Shown: piece after piece, positions 13,918-25,632 of the stretch
Numbering within the stretch: position 1 is the stretch's first letter
Layout of the letters: each line of letters begins with the position of its first letter
Source of the DNA: Candidatus Zixiibacteriota bacterium
GTDB taxonomy: Bacteria > Zixibacteria > MSB-5A5 > SM23-73-2
NCBI GenBank assembly: GCA_030615745.1
Contig: JAUWYR010000016.1
Span: 1 to 51,537, forward strand
Direction of reading: 5' to 3'
DNA: 51,537 nt
The notes under the pieces: generated by a model
The model's input: the letters and a program-made list of their open reading frames with translations, nothing else
Told to the model about the DNA's origin: nothing
Databases searched by the model: none
Made by a program: the position numbers and the translations under genes

Positions 13918-15668
13918 ATTATCCCCTCAGAGCCGAACCTTTTTTTGTAATCCTCTTCTAAGAGCTTTTTTATCTTTTGCAGGTCAGATATTTTTAAAAC
14001 CTTTTGGGCAAATTCTTTTGCCTCGATGTAGGTCACAGACCTCACTATCTTTTTTATCTGAGGGATAGCCATAGGAGAGGTGGAGAGCTCATCGATTCCC
14101 ATGCCTATCAGAAGAACAGTTGCAAATGGGTTAGCCGCAATCTCTCCACAAAGACCTACCCAGATTCCGTTTCTGTGTGCTGCCTCGATTGTCAACTTTA
14201 TCAAGTTTAAGACCGAGGGATGAAAACTCTGATAAAGATGAGAAACCCTTTCGTTACCACGGTCAACTGCCAATGTGTATTGAATCAAGTCGTTAGTCCC
14301 GATACTGAAAAAATCGCACTCTTTAGCTAAAGAGTCAGCCATCAAAGAAGCAGATGGAATCTCTATCATTATCCCTATCTTTATCTTCTGATCAAAATTT
14401 ATTTTTTTTAACAAAAGTTCCTCTTTTACCTGGTTTAAAATCGATTTTGCTTCTTTAAGCTCCTCAACTCCTGATACCATGGGGAACATAATCTTGAGAT
14501 TCCCCTTGGCGCTTGCTTCAAGCATTGCCCGAAGCTGGATTTTGAAAAGCTCGGGAAGGTCAAGGCAGGCACGAATAGCTCTCCACCCTAAGAATGGATT
14601 AGCCTCAACTATATCTGACCTATCTCCGGCAAATTTATCCCCACCTAAATCGAAAGTCCTTAAAACCACGGGCAAAGGATAGATCTTCTCAGCTATCCTT
14701 TGATATGCTTTTTTTTGCTCCTCTTCTGAAGGAAGCTCCGATCTGGCTAAATACAAATACTCTGTTCGGTAAAGTCCTATTCCTTCTGCACCATATTTAG
14801 TAGCCATCTCAACATCTTCTAAAAGCTCGATATTTGCCTGTATTTCTATTTTCTTTTTATCTTTTGTTTCGCCGGGCAAAGACTTAAGACTTAAAAGTTT
14901 TCTTTTCTTTTTTAGGATATCTTTTTGTTTTGCTTCATATTGAAAAATAGTTACCTCATCTGGCGAAACTATCACTACTCCTCTATCCCCATCTATTATA
15001 ACAAAATCACCTTTGTTCATATTTTTCAGTCCATCCTTTAACCCTACCACTGCAGGAATACCCAAAGATTTAGCCAGAAGTGCCACATGAGATGTTCCTC
15101 CTCCCAAATCAGTGGCAAATCCTGAGAGCTTATCCTTTCTTATATTAACCAGATCGCCAGGTGAAAGAGAATGAGCCATCAAAACCGCGGGTCTTTTTAT
15201 CCTATCTAAAGCCTTTCTTCTTTTTCCCAAGAGGTGAGAAAGCAACCTGTTGCTAACAGCCTCTATATCATAAACTCTCTCCTTTAAATATTCGTCTTTT
15301 GAGGAGGAGATAGAATTTATAGTCTTTTCGATAGTTTTTTTATAAATCCATTCAGCGTTGAATTTATTTTTTTCTATTTGCCTTATCACCTCACTATTTA
15401 TCACCTTATCCTCTAAGATCAGAAGCTGAGCATCGAAAATTTTAGTCTGTTCCGGGTCAACCCTTTTTTTAATCCTTTCTTTTATCACCTGAATTTCTTT
15501 TCTTGTCTTTTCTAGGGCATTTTTAAATCTCTCGATCTCCTTTTTAACCTGATGTTTTTCCAATCTTTGTTTTTTTATCTCAATCTCTTCTTTATCCAGA
15601 AGAAAAACCTCTCCCATAGCTATTCCTGGGGAAGCGGGTATACCTGAAAGTGAAATTTCTTTTCTCAT
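13905..15668 (-). CDS. ptsI: Phosphoenolpyruvate-protein phosphotransferase (PTS enzyme I)
   Basis: 587 aa. It transfers phosphate from PEP to HPr. The N-terminal HPr-binding/phosphohistidine domain has the active-site His in GGGTSHVALLAKSLG. The C-terminal PEP-binding TIM-barrel domain has GIGLYRTEYLY, GTNDLIQYTLAVDRGN and the catalytic Cys in GLCGEIAANP. ATG at 15668 is preferred to the TTG at 15695 because GGCGAGGAG lies just before it and it falls within the end of ptsH. ptsH is immediately upstream. No sugar-specific enzyme II is encoded nearby, so the pair could serve regulation or a permease elsewhere. Confidence 0.95.
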   Translation of the reverse strand: MRKEISLSGIPASPGIAMGEVFLLDKEEIEIKKQRLEKHQVKKEIERFKNALEKTRKEIQVIKERIKKRVDPEQTKIFDAQLLILEDKVINSEVIRQIEKNKFNAEWIYKKTIEKTINSISSSKDEYLKERVYDIEAVSNRLLSHLLGKRRKALDRIKRPAVLMAHSLSPGDLVNIRKDKLSGFATDLGGGTSHVALLAKSLGIPAVVGLKDGLKNMNKGDFVIIDGDRGVVIVSPDEVTIFQYEAKQKDILKKKRKLLSLKSLPGETKDKKKIEIQANIELLEDVEMATKYGAEGIGLYRTEYLYLARSELPSEEEQKKAYQRIAEKIYPLPVVLRTFDLGGDKFAGDRSDIVEANPFLGWRAIRACLDLPELFKIQLRAMLEASAKGNLKIMFPMVSGVEELKEAKSILNQVKEELLLKKINFDQKIKIGIMIEIPSASLMADSLAKECDFFSIGTNDLIQYTLAVDRGNERVSHLYQSFHPSVLNLIKLTIEAAHRNGIWVGLCGEIAANPFATVLLIGMGIDELSTSPMAIPQIKKIVRSVTYIEAKEFAQKVLKISDLQKIKKLLEEDYKKRFGSEGIICLY

Positions 15669-15669
15669 T

Positions 15670-15936
15670 TTACTCCTCGCCAAATTTAGACTCAAAAAGC
15701 TGAATTAATTTTTCCAAAGCTTGGGCTTCGTCTTCTCCCTCGACTCTGATTTTTATAGTGCTACCCTTTTCCGCAGCCAGCATCATAACACCCATAATGC
15801 TTTTCCCGTTAATCTCCAGGTCATCTTTTATCAATCTTATCTCGGATTTGAACTTTGACGCAGTCTGAACCACCATAGCTGCGGGTCGGGCATGTAGTCC
15901 TAACTTATTAGTGATTTGAACCTCTTTCTCAACCAA
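15670..15936 (-). CDS. ptsH: Phosphocarrier protein HPr
   Basis: 88 aa. The phosphorylatable His15 is in GLHARPA, and Ser46 is in NGKSIMGVMMLAA, the site targeted by HPr kinase where that enzyme exists. Start is TTG at 15936, with AGGGG upstream partly inside the end of dprA; no ATG lies in a better place. The stop codon overlaps the region just before ptsI, so the two genes are translationally linked. Confidence 0.93.
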   Translation of the reverse strand: MVEKEVQITNKLGLHARPAAMVVQTASKFKSEIRLIKDDLEINGKSIMGVMMLAAEKGSTIKIRVEGEDEAQALEKLIQLFESKFGEE

Positions 15937-15937
15937 A

Positions 15938-18838
<2,901 letters not shown>

Positions 18839-18842
18839 CTGT

Positions 18843-19673
18843 CTATCTTCCTTTTTTTATCGAATCGACTATCTTCGCGACCTTTTTGCTCTCCTTCACA
18901 TCATGCACTCTCACTATGTTTGCTCCATTCATTACAGCAACTGCTAAGGCGGCTAAACTCCCTTCCAATCTCTTTTCCTCGGGCAAATCCAATATTTTAC
19001 CGATGAAAGATTTTCGAGAAGGTCCAACTAAGATGGTTTTTTTTAAGTTTTTTAAAAAGCTTAAGTTTTTTAGTATCTCTAAATTATCCTCCAGCCTTTT
19101 GCCAAATCCTATTCCCGGATCTATTATAATTTTATTTTCATCTATGCCTGAGTTTTTTGCAACTCTTATAGCTTCTTTTAAATAGCTGGTTATCTCTTCA
19201 AAAAGGTCATCATAATATGGATTTTTCTGCATATCTTTTGGTGTTCCCTTGATATGCATCAGGACAACCGGGACATCAAAATCTTTTATAACTTTTCTCA
19301 TCTCAGAATCAAACCTTAAGGCGGATATATCATTGACCATTGAAGCACCTATATCCAAGGCTTTTTTTGCCACTTCTGATTTATAAGTATCCACAGATAT
19401 TGGGATATCAATCTCCTTTGCCAGACCTTCTATCACCGGAATCACTCTTTTTAATTCCTCCTCAACTGAAACCGGGTCGGACCCGGGTCGGGATGATTCT
19501 CCGCCCACATCGATAATATCCGCACCATCCTCTGCCATCTTCATCCCCTGTTTTAAAGCCTCTTTTGTATCTAAAAATCTTCCACCATCATAAAATGAAT
19601 CCGGGGTAACATTTAGGACACCCATTAGGTAGGTTCTTTTGGAAAAATCAAAGTTTTGATTTTTAATCTTCAA
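18843..19673 (-). CDS. folP: Dihydropteroate synthase
   Basis: 276 aa, TIM-barrel. The family signatures MGVLNVTPDSFYDGG and GADIIDVGGESSRPGS are present, as are SVDTYKSEVAKKAL, VNDISALRFD, DPGIGFGKRLEDNL and the C-terminal RVHDVKES. It condenses p-aminobenzoate with dihydropterin pyrophosphate in folate synthesis. The start is a TTG (19671-19673) overlapping the stop of the accessory HhH gene by 4 bp. folE lies 3.4 kb upstream, across an inserted cassette. Confidence 0.95.
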   Translation of the reverse strand: MKIKNQNFDFSKRTYLMGVLNVTPDSFYDGGRFLDTKEALKQGMKMAEDGADIIDVGGESSRPGSDPVSVEEELKRVIPVIEGLAKEIDIPISVDTYKSEVAKKALDIGASMVNDISALRFDSEMRKVIKDFDVPVVLMHIKGTPKDMQKNPYYDDLFEEITSYLKEAIRVAKNSGIDENKIIIDPGIGFGKRLEDNLEILKNLSFLKNLKKTILVGPSRKSFIGKILDLPEEKRLEGSLAALAVAVMNGANIVRVHDVKESKKVAKIVDSIKKGR

Positions 19674-20878
19674 GAAGAAATTCCTCCTCCACCACCTTCG
19701 TTAGTCTTTCCACTCTTCCACCCTGTTCTTCCTTCAATTGAAATACTTTTAGGAGCATTTAGTATTTTTCTCTCTAACTGACAAACTTCACTAAAAATAC
19801 AGTACCTGTCAGATCTAAAAATCAACCTATTCTGTGGGATTAGACTTTCTAATTTCTTCTCAGCTATTTCTTTCTCTGGTGGACAAAAGCGTTTGTTTGG
19901 TCGACAGGATATCTTGCCAAGTTTAAAGATTAGGTAGTCCATTGATGCTGGGGTGGGGGGTCTATGATTATTAGAAAGTTTGCCCCATTCTTCCCATATC
20001 TTTCTCCATGCTTCACGGTTTAATCTATCTACTATAGAATACTGATAACAATAAACATCCAAGAAACTTGCAAGTAAAGGGATGCGAAATTGGAGAATCC
20101 CAGTTCTCAAAGCTACTCTCATAGTATTTTTGTCACTCATCACATCCAATTTCTCTATGTTTCTTTTGTATTTCCATACTCCTAAATCAGCCATATCTCT
20201 CAAGAACATGTGAGCCTTCTTAGTAGAAAAGCCATATCGTTCCTCGGCTGCCAGTGCTTTAACAATCTCAACTACATCTCCATCGTAAAACTCATTAATT
20301 TTGTATGCTGATGAGTCATATTTTTCTACCAGTAATCTTGCAGAATTCAACATCCACGGCTTTCTTTTATCTCTCTGTGATTGTGCACCAAGAAAATTAA
20401 GAAGTTCGTCTACCAACAAATCATTGTCCTTTACTTTTTCAGGATTGAAACAGTCTGGGTGTCTCTTATAAAATTCAAAAGGATTACTTTTTGCATGGAC
20501 ATCAATATTAAAATCCTGAATTGCTGTAAAAAATCTTACATTGGCGATTTCCTCCTTAGTCAAATCAAGGGTATCTAACTGAACTTTAATGATATTACTT
20601 TTGTAAATGCCTTCTAATACTTTGGCTACAGCCAGACACTCTCCATTAGGATTAATCTGTGGCGACAATACCTTTTCATGGTTTTCTTTCCAGTATTTGT
20701 GGAATTCGGAGATATATTCTAGAGACAGAGTAGCTTTTTTCTGATAGAGGTACTTATTAATTTCATTCAATATATTTGCGGCTAGTTCATATTCATCTTC
20801 GCCTTTAAATTTTTCAGCCTCAAACGTGAACCCGCAATGTTTCGCAAGTTTTTCGAGAAAATTGAGAAAATTAGACAT
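19670..20878 (-). CDS. HhH-GPD DNA-glycosylase-like protein with split Cys4 motif
   Basis: A 402-aa soluble protein. Residues about 212-262 resemble the helix-hairpin-helix/GPD core of endonuclease III-type glycosylases: GFSTKKAHMFLRDMADLGVW, then SDKNTMRVALRTGIL, with D249 where the catalytic Asp of the VDxxVxR motif would be. Near the C-terminus are C325-x6-C332 and C360-x5-C366. Spacings of 6 and 5 match the outer pairs of the FeS loop in MutY/Nth enzymes, but with a 27-residue insert where two residues are usual. The N-terminal 200 residues are unrecognised. The tail is Gly/Ser-rich. It is third in a cassette after a methyltransferase and an ART-like gene (8-bp overlap) and overlaps folP by 4 bp. 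It could be a base-excising restriction effector or a repair enzyme; the family call is by eye. Confidence 0.5.
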   Translation of the reverse strand: MSNFLNFLEKLAKHCGFTFEAEKFKGEDEYELAANILNEINKYLYQKKATLSLEYISEFHKYWKENHEKVLSPQINPNGECLAVAKVLEGIYKSNIIKVQLDTLDLTKEEIANVRFFTAIQDFNIDVHAKSNPFEFYKRHPDCFNPEKVKDNDLLVDELLNFLGAQSQRDKRKPWMLNSARLLVEKYDSSAYKINEFYDGDVVEIVKALAAEERYGFSTKKAHMFLRDMADLGVWKYKRNIEKLDVMSDKNTMRVALRTGILQFRIPLLASFLDVYCYQYSIVDRLNREAWRKIWEEWGKLSNNHRPPTPASMDYLIFKLGKISCRPNKRFCPPEKEIAEKKLESLIPQNRLIFRSDRYCIFSEVCQLERKILNAPKSISIEGRTGWKSGKTNEGGGGGISS

Positions 20879-21431
20879 GTTGTGCCATTTTGCTAAACTT
20901 TTTCCAGCCTCTCATTCTCGAAAGGTAATTGGTCATATCAGATACATCATTATCTGAGAGATATCTTTCTGAAAAGAAACAGTATTCAATACCTTTTCTT
21001 TCAAGTATTTTGATAAGACCCTCAAATTTTGTTTCTCTAAAAAGTTTGCTTTTTATGAGGAGCACTTTATTGATATCCGCTAAATCAAATTTTAATTTCT
21101 TAGGTATCACCCATTCGTTTTCAAAAAGAGGAATTTCTTCATACAATTTTCTTATATTACTTCCATAATTTTTTGGAGAAATTGCTTTATTCCTTTTGTA
21201 AAGCCCGATTGCGTCAAATTTAAAAGTAACATTACCAAAGAATTCAACAATTCCTTTAGTTATCCTATCTGATAATGAAACCAGTCCATTTTTCGCACCA
21301 CATATAGATTCACCTTTATTAGCTACAATCGTTTGTTGTTTTAGAATTAGAGGTGCATTTTCAATGAATGTTGTATGATAAAATACTGGTGTCAACTTTG
21401 CTTTTTCCCATCTTGAAGCTAACTGATCCAT
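20871..21431 (-). CDS. Putative DarT/ADP-ribosyltransferase-like protein
   Basis: 186 aa. The opening TPVFYHTTFIENAPLILKQQ (about 14-33), followed by GLVSLSDRITKG, resembles the YHxTxxxNLxxIL start and NAD-binding segment of DarT/DUF4433-type ADP-ribosyltransferases. The hydrophobic/charged remainder contains KVLLIKSKLFRET and GIEYCFFSERYLSD. ATG at 21431 is preferred to 21449 because GAGG stands 7 bp before it, leaving a 1-bp gap after the methyltransferase stop. It lies between a DNA methyltransferase gene and a glycosylase-like gene. DarT enzymes modify DNA bases or nucleotides, so a DNA-directed role would fit. There is no antitoxin-like macrodomain alongside. Function is tentative. Confidence 0.45.
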   Translation of the reverse strand: MDQLASRWEKAKLTPVFYHTTFIENAPLILKQQTIVANKGESICGAKNGLVSLSDRITKGIVEFFGNVTFKFDAIGLYKRNKAISPKNYGSNIRKLYEEIPLFENEWVIPKKLKFDLADINKVLLIKSKLFRETKFEGLIKILERKGIEYCFFSERYLSDNDVSDMTNYLSRMRGWKKFSKMAQHV

Positions 21432-21432
21432 T

Positions 21433-22992
21433 TTATTTCCTCTTTTCATACACTATCAAATATTGATGATTTATTTTTAAATATTCGCTTGTATTTCGAG
21501 TCTCTAAGTTTTGCTTTTCCTGAGTTACAACCACAATTTCCTTTAGCCAGAAATCATCGTTTGAGATTAAATCTACTATCCTCTTAGCAAGAGGTTCTAT
21601 ATATCCATTTATTCTTACATCTTGAGTCTGGATGACAATGAATCCTTCGTCAGTTATGGTAGATAACGCACTATTTAAAATTTTTCTTATCTCCTCAAAG
21701 TAAAATTCAATGTTTGAATGAGTGGGGTTATTGCTCAAAAAAGGCGACTTAATAAAAAGTAGTCCTTTATTCTTTTGACCTTCTCCCTTAGCGAGTTGTA
21801 TTTTTTTCTTAGACTTAAAATCAAAAGTTAGAGTTGAATGCCCATCAGAATTTGAATATCTATCGATTACATTCTTATTTAAACGCTTTTCAAAATCTTT
21901 ATGCGGAAAAACCCATACTGTTGTGGTTTCAAGTTCATCTAATTTTCTTTTTAGCGGTGGTTTCTCACGAGTAGGGGCAATCAAACCATATTTCAATCCT
22001 CTTTCTCTTATCGTTAAAGGAACTGGAGTCTTAGGTTTTTCAAAAATTGGAAGATACTCGTGTGCCAGAAGGAGAAAATTGTATTTTATACTGTTTGAAT
22101 ACCAAAATCCTGTAGTCTTGCAATTATGTTGCCTTTTGATAACAAGTTCCCTCAATTTAAATCCAACATTTAAATAAACATCTATGAGTCTAAAGCCTAA
22201 TGGAATCACATGTTTTTTTCTTCGCGTATCTCCTATCAAAATTGCACATTGTCTCCCTGGCTTTAGGATTCTAAAACTCTCTTTAGCAACTTTTGACATC
22301 TCCTCTAAGAAATCATCAATATCAAAAAATGATAAATCACCTTCTTTAGAATTAGTATAGTGGATTATATTTGCATAAGGAGGATGGGCACAGATTAAAT
22401 CAACGGAGTTATTTTGCAAAAAAGACAAATCTCTTGCATCACCAACTGATAGTTTGGGTTCATAGATTTTAGGGTTAGCTTTCTGGTTAATAAATTCTAA
22501 CAATTGTTCTTGATCGATCTTAAAGCTCACATTCCTTTTCGCCAATTCGATCGCTTTATCGTTAATATCAAAGGCAATACATCTCCTGCTCAATAATTTG
22601 GCTTCGACTGCCGTAGTGCCTGCACCACAAAAATAATCAAGTACAACCTCCCTTGGTTTTGAATATCTAAGAATTACATTTCTCGGTATATAAGGTGACC
22701 AGTTTCCTCTATATTCTCCACTATGAGTTGCCCAATTGCCCCTTCGTTTGAAACTCCAGACTGTTGTTTTCTCTCCTTTAAAATTCTTTGGATAAAAAGT
22801 CTTTGCTTTCTTGGAACCTTTTAAAACACTGACGTTAACTCCTTCTGCTTTGGTAATAAGTCGCTCAATATATCTATAGGTAACCCCGTATTTCTGTCCA
22901 ATCTCCAAATCAGAAACTCCCCTTGCCTTTTCCCGCAAGATAGCTTTCTCAAGCTCCTTTTCTGTTTTGAATCTTTTTTTTTGATTAGACAC
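21433..22992 (-). CDS. N4/N6-type DNA methyltransferase with HTH and second half-domain
   Basis: 519 aa. Residues 10-50 form a helix-turn-helix (GVSDLEIGQKYGVTYRYIER). The methyltransferase core has GNWSPYIPRNVILRYS (about 96-111), SAM motif I LDYFCGAGTTAVEA (118-131), DINDKAIELA and the catalytic motif IV HPPY (203-206, in place of DPPY/NPPY). From about 355 a second unit appears, with TTVWVFPHKDF, IKSPFLSN and a closing VVVTQEKQ...HQYLIVYEK, resembling a methyltransferase half without motif I. It may be a degenerate duplication or a target-recognition region. Start is GTG with GGGAG upstream. It heads a three-gene cassette wedged between folE and folP and is probably the modification arm of a defence system. 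Confidence 0.8.
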   Translation of the reverse strand: MSNQKKRFKTEKELEKAILREKARGVSDLEIGQKYGVTYRYIERLITKAEGVNVSVLKGSKKAKTFYPKNFKGEKTTVWSFKRRGNWATHSGEYRGNWSPYIPRNVILRYSKPREVVLDYFCGAGTTAVEAKLLSRRCIAFDINDKAIELAKRNVSFKIDQEQLLEFINQKANPKIYEPKLSVGDARDLSFLQNNSVDLICAHPPYANIIHYTNSKEGDLSFFDIDDFLEEMSKVAKESFRILKPGRQCAILIGDTRRKKHVIPLGFRLIDVYLNVGFKLRELVIKRQHNCKTTGFWYSNSIKYNFLLLAHEYLPIFEKPKTPVPLTIRERGLKYGLIAPTREKPPLKRKLDELETTTVWVFPHKDFEKRLNKNVIDRYSNSDGHSTLTFDFKSKKKIQLAKGEGQKNKGLLFIKSPFLSNNPTHSNIEFYFEEIRKILNSALSTITDEGFIVIQTQDVRINGYIEPLAKRIVDLISNDDFWLKEIVVVTQEKQNLETRNTSEYLKINHQYLIVYEKRK

Positions 22993-23032
22993 TAAATCTC
23001 CCTATCTTATCAATCCGCCGCTTCCCCCCATC

Positions 23033-23602
23033 CTATGCAGATAAATATTTATCTTTAATCAAAGCCAAAGCCAAAGCCTTTTTTTTGTCATCTTTTAAAG
23101 TCCCTCTTGAAGCTGTGGTGATGGTCTGTGCTCCTAATTTTTTGACCCCTCTTAAGGTCAGGCAGAGCTGTTCTGCCTCCATTATGACTAAAACTCCTCT
23201 TGGTTTCAACGCCTCCATCAAAACATCAGCTACCTGGGAGGTGAGCCTCTCCTGAAGTTGAGGTCTATGTGCCAGAACCTCAATTACCCGAACTAATCTC
23301 GAAAAACCGGTTATCCTGTTATTGTCAGGTATGTAAACTATATGAACCTTTCCGAAAAAAGGGAGAAGATGATGCTCACACAAGGAATTAAAGAATATAC
23401 CTTTGGCGATTACCATCTCATCATGATTTGGAAAAAAATAGTGCTTGAGCTCTTTTTTTGGGTCTTTTTTAATACCGGAAAAAAACTCCTGATATAATTC
23501 CGCCACCCTTTTCGGAGTTCCCTTCAGACCATCCCTTTTGGTATCCTCCCCAACAGCTTCCAAAATCATCTTTATCGCTTTCTCGATCTTTTTTTTGTTC
23601 AT
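23033..23602 (-). CDS. folE: GTP cyclohydrolase I
   Basis: 189 aa. The catalytic zinc and active-site segment [20 protein letters not shown] is intact, as are [25 protein letters not shown] and the later [22 protein letters not shown] with the zinc-ligating Cys. It makes dihydroneopterin triphosphate, the first step of folate/pterin synthesis. It overlaps ftsH by 4 bp. The next folate gene, folP, lies beyond the inserted accessory cassette. Confidence 0.96.
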   Translation of the reverse strand: MNKKKIEKAIKMILEAVGEDTKRDGLKGTPKRVAELYQEFFSGIKKDPKKELKHYFFPNHDEMVIAKGIFFNSLCEHHLLPFFGKVHIVYIPDNNRITGFSRLVRVIEVLAHRPQLQERLTSQVADVLMEALKPRGVLVIMEAEQLCLTLRGVKKLGAQTITTASRGTLKDDKKKALALALIKDKYLSA

Positions 23603-25626
23603 TTCTCTTGATCGCTGCCGATCTTTTGATCGTTGCCGATCTCTTGATCTTTACCGACTTTTTTCTCATCTTTTAATTCCAAAGGTTTAAGTTCTTCACC
23701 CTTTAAAATTCTATCGATCTGTGAGCCGTCCAGAATCTCCCTCTCTAATAAAGCTTTAGCTAAACGGTGGAGCTTGTCCATATTTTTACTCAAAAGCTCA
23801 GTGGCTTTTTGTTCCGCTTTCCCCACAATACCTCTTACCTCCTCATCTATCTGTTGAGCAGTCCTTTCACTGTAATCTCTGTGTTTAGCGATTTCTCTGC
23901 CCAAAAAAATTTCCTGTTCCTTTTTTCCGAAGGTCAAAGGACCGAGTTTTTCACTCATTCCCCATTCGCAAACCATCTTTCTCGCAAGTGCAGTTGCTTT
24001 TTCGATATCATTTCCTGCTCCAGTAGTCAGGGAGTCAAACACAAGCTTCTCTGCCACCCTTCCTCCTAAAAGATGGACTAACTTGATCTCCAGATATTCT
24101 TTTGAATAGGTGTGTTTCTCATCTATGGGAAGATAATGGGTAAGTCCAATAGCCATTCCACGAGGGATGATGGTCATCTTATGAACTGGGTCCGAACCAG
24201 GAATAAGCTTTGACACCAGCGCATGACCAGACTCATGACAAGCGGTGATTTTTTTCTCCTCATCTGAAATGACTAAACTTTTTCTCTCAGCACCCATCAT
24301 CACCTTATCCTTCGAATCTTCGAAGTCCTTCATGGTTACCTCGTTGTGATTCCTTCTCGCAGCCAAAAGAGCAGCCTCATTTACCATATTAGCTATATCC
24401 GCTCCGGTAAAACCTGGGGTTCCCCGGGCTAAAACCGAGAGGTTCACATCTTTTCCTAATTTGATTTTTCTGGTATGAACTTCAAGAATTCCTTCCCTGC
24501 CCCTGACATCTGGAATATCCACAACTATCTGACGGTCGAATCTCCCTGGTCTTAAAAGAGCAGGGTCTAAAACATCCGGGCGGTTAGTAGCCGCAAGGAG
24601 TATCACACCCTCGGTCGATTCGAATCCATCCATCTCCACCAAAAGCTGATTTAAAGTCTGTTCCCTTTCATCATGTCCTCCCCCTAATCCTGCTCCCCGG
24701 TGTCTTCCAACTGCATCTATCTCATCGATAAATATTATACAGGGAGCACTTCTTTTTCCCTGGTCGAAAAGGTCTCTTACCCTTGAGGCTCCTACACCAA
24801 CGAACATCTCGACAAAATCTGAGCCGCTCATGCTAAAAAATGGCACCTCAGCCTCACCTGCAACCGCTCTTGCTAAAAGAGTTTTTCCGGTGCCAGGAGC
24901 TCCCAAAAGCAAAGCTCCTTTGGGTATTTTCCCACCCAATTTTTGAAATTTGCTCGGGTCTTTTAAAAACTCTATTATCTCCTTAAGCTCCTCCTTGGCC
25001 TCATCTGCACCAGCCACATCGCTGAAGGTAACCTTTGGTCGGTCACCTGACAAAAGCTTCGCCTTGCTTTTACCGAAAGTGAAAATCCCTTTTGACCCTC
25101 CCTGCATCTGCCTGAACAAAAATAACCAAAAAACCAGTATCAAAATCCAAGGCAATGAGGTTAATAATATTCCGGACCAGTTAGTGGTAGGAGCTTCTGC
25201 ATCTATCTCCACACCCTTTTGCTCTAACCTCGTCAAAAGTTCTGGGTCCTCAAAGGGGAGATGAAGCTTGAACTTCTTATACTCTTTGGAGATTCCTCTC
25301 TCTTGATAAGTTACAAAATTTCTGAACTCACCCTCCACATCCTTCTCAACCAATTTCACTTTGAAAATGTTGGAGTCATCCAATTCCTGGATGAATCTGG
25401 AGTAGGAAATTGGGAGAACATTCTTTTTGCTCCGGGAATAATATTGGAAAACAGTTACCGAAATTAAAATCAGAAAAACCCAGAAGAGAAGAGTTCGGGT
25501 AGCCCTTTTCCAGGGAAACTGGTCTTTGCCCTCTGGGGGAGCACCTTTGGGGTATCTACCCCTTCTATCTTCCCTTTTTCTTTGAGGAGGAACTCTTTTT
25601 GAGTTTTTTTCTTTTGGCTTGTTCAT
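23599..25626 (-). CDS. ftsH: ATP-dependent zinc metalloprotease FtsH
   Basis: 675 aa. TM helices (about 45-65 [18 protein letters not shown], and about 150-168 [19 protein letters not shown]) flank a periplasmic domain. The AAA+ module has Walker A GAPGTGKT, Walker [12 protein letters not shown] and the arginine-finger region [21 protein letters not shown]. The M41 protease site is HESGH (commonly HEAGH) with the downstream acidic ligand in [13 protein letters not shown]. It degrades membrane and short-lived regulatory proteins. The last about 20 residues are a 6-aa tandem repeat ([18 protein letters not shown]) encoded by an 18-bp tandem repeat related to the copies at the ends of obg. Confidence 0.97.
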   Translation of the reverse strand: MNKPKEKNSKRVPPQRKREDRRGRYPKGAPPEGKDQFPWKRATRTLLFWVFLILISVTVFQYYSRSKKNVLPISYSRFIQELDDSNIFKVKLVEKDVEGEFRNFVTYQERGISKEYKKFKLHLPFEDPELLTRLEQKGVEIDAEAPTTNWSGILLTSLPWILILVFWLFLFRQMQGGSKGIFTFGKSKAKLLSGDRPKVTFSDVAGADEAKEELKEIIEFLKDPSKFQKLGGKIPKGALLLGAPGTGKTLLARAVAGEAEVPFFSMSGSDFVEMFVGVGASRVRDLFDQGKRSAPCIIFIDEIDAVGRHRGAGLGGGHDEREQTLNQLLVEMDGFESTEGVILLAATNRPDVLDPALLRPGRFDRQIVVDIPDVRGREGILEVHTRKIKLGKDVNLSVLARGTPGFTGADIANMVNEAALLAARRNHNEVTMKDFEDSKDKVMMGAERKSLVISDEEKKITACHESGHALVSKLIPGSDPVHKMTIIPRGMAIGLTHYLPIDEKHTYSKEYLEIKLVHLLGGRVAEKLVFDSLTTGAGNDIEKATALARKMVCEWGMSEKLGPLTFGKKEQEIFLGREIAKHRDYSERTAQQIDEEVRGIVGKAEQKATELLSKNMDKLHRLAKALLEREILDGSQIDRILKGEELKPLELKDEKKVGKDQEIGNDQKIGSDQEK
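23604..23658 (-). repeat. 18-bp tandem repeat x3 in the ftsH tail
   Basis: Three units at exactly 18-bp spacing (23604, 23622, 23640) with consensus ATCGGCAACGATCAAGAG on the minus strand. They keep the ftsH frame as a GNDQEI-type hexapeptide and end at the ftsH stop and folE start. The consensus equals the 19-mers at both ends of obg. Confidence 0.85.
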
Positions 25627-25632
25627 ATGATC

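Noticed and set aside
23604-23658. Possible CRISPR-like or minisatellite array
   Set aside because: Units are contiguous with no spacers, only three copies, and lie in the ftsH reading frame; there are no cas genes in the window.
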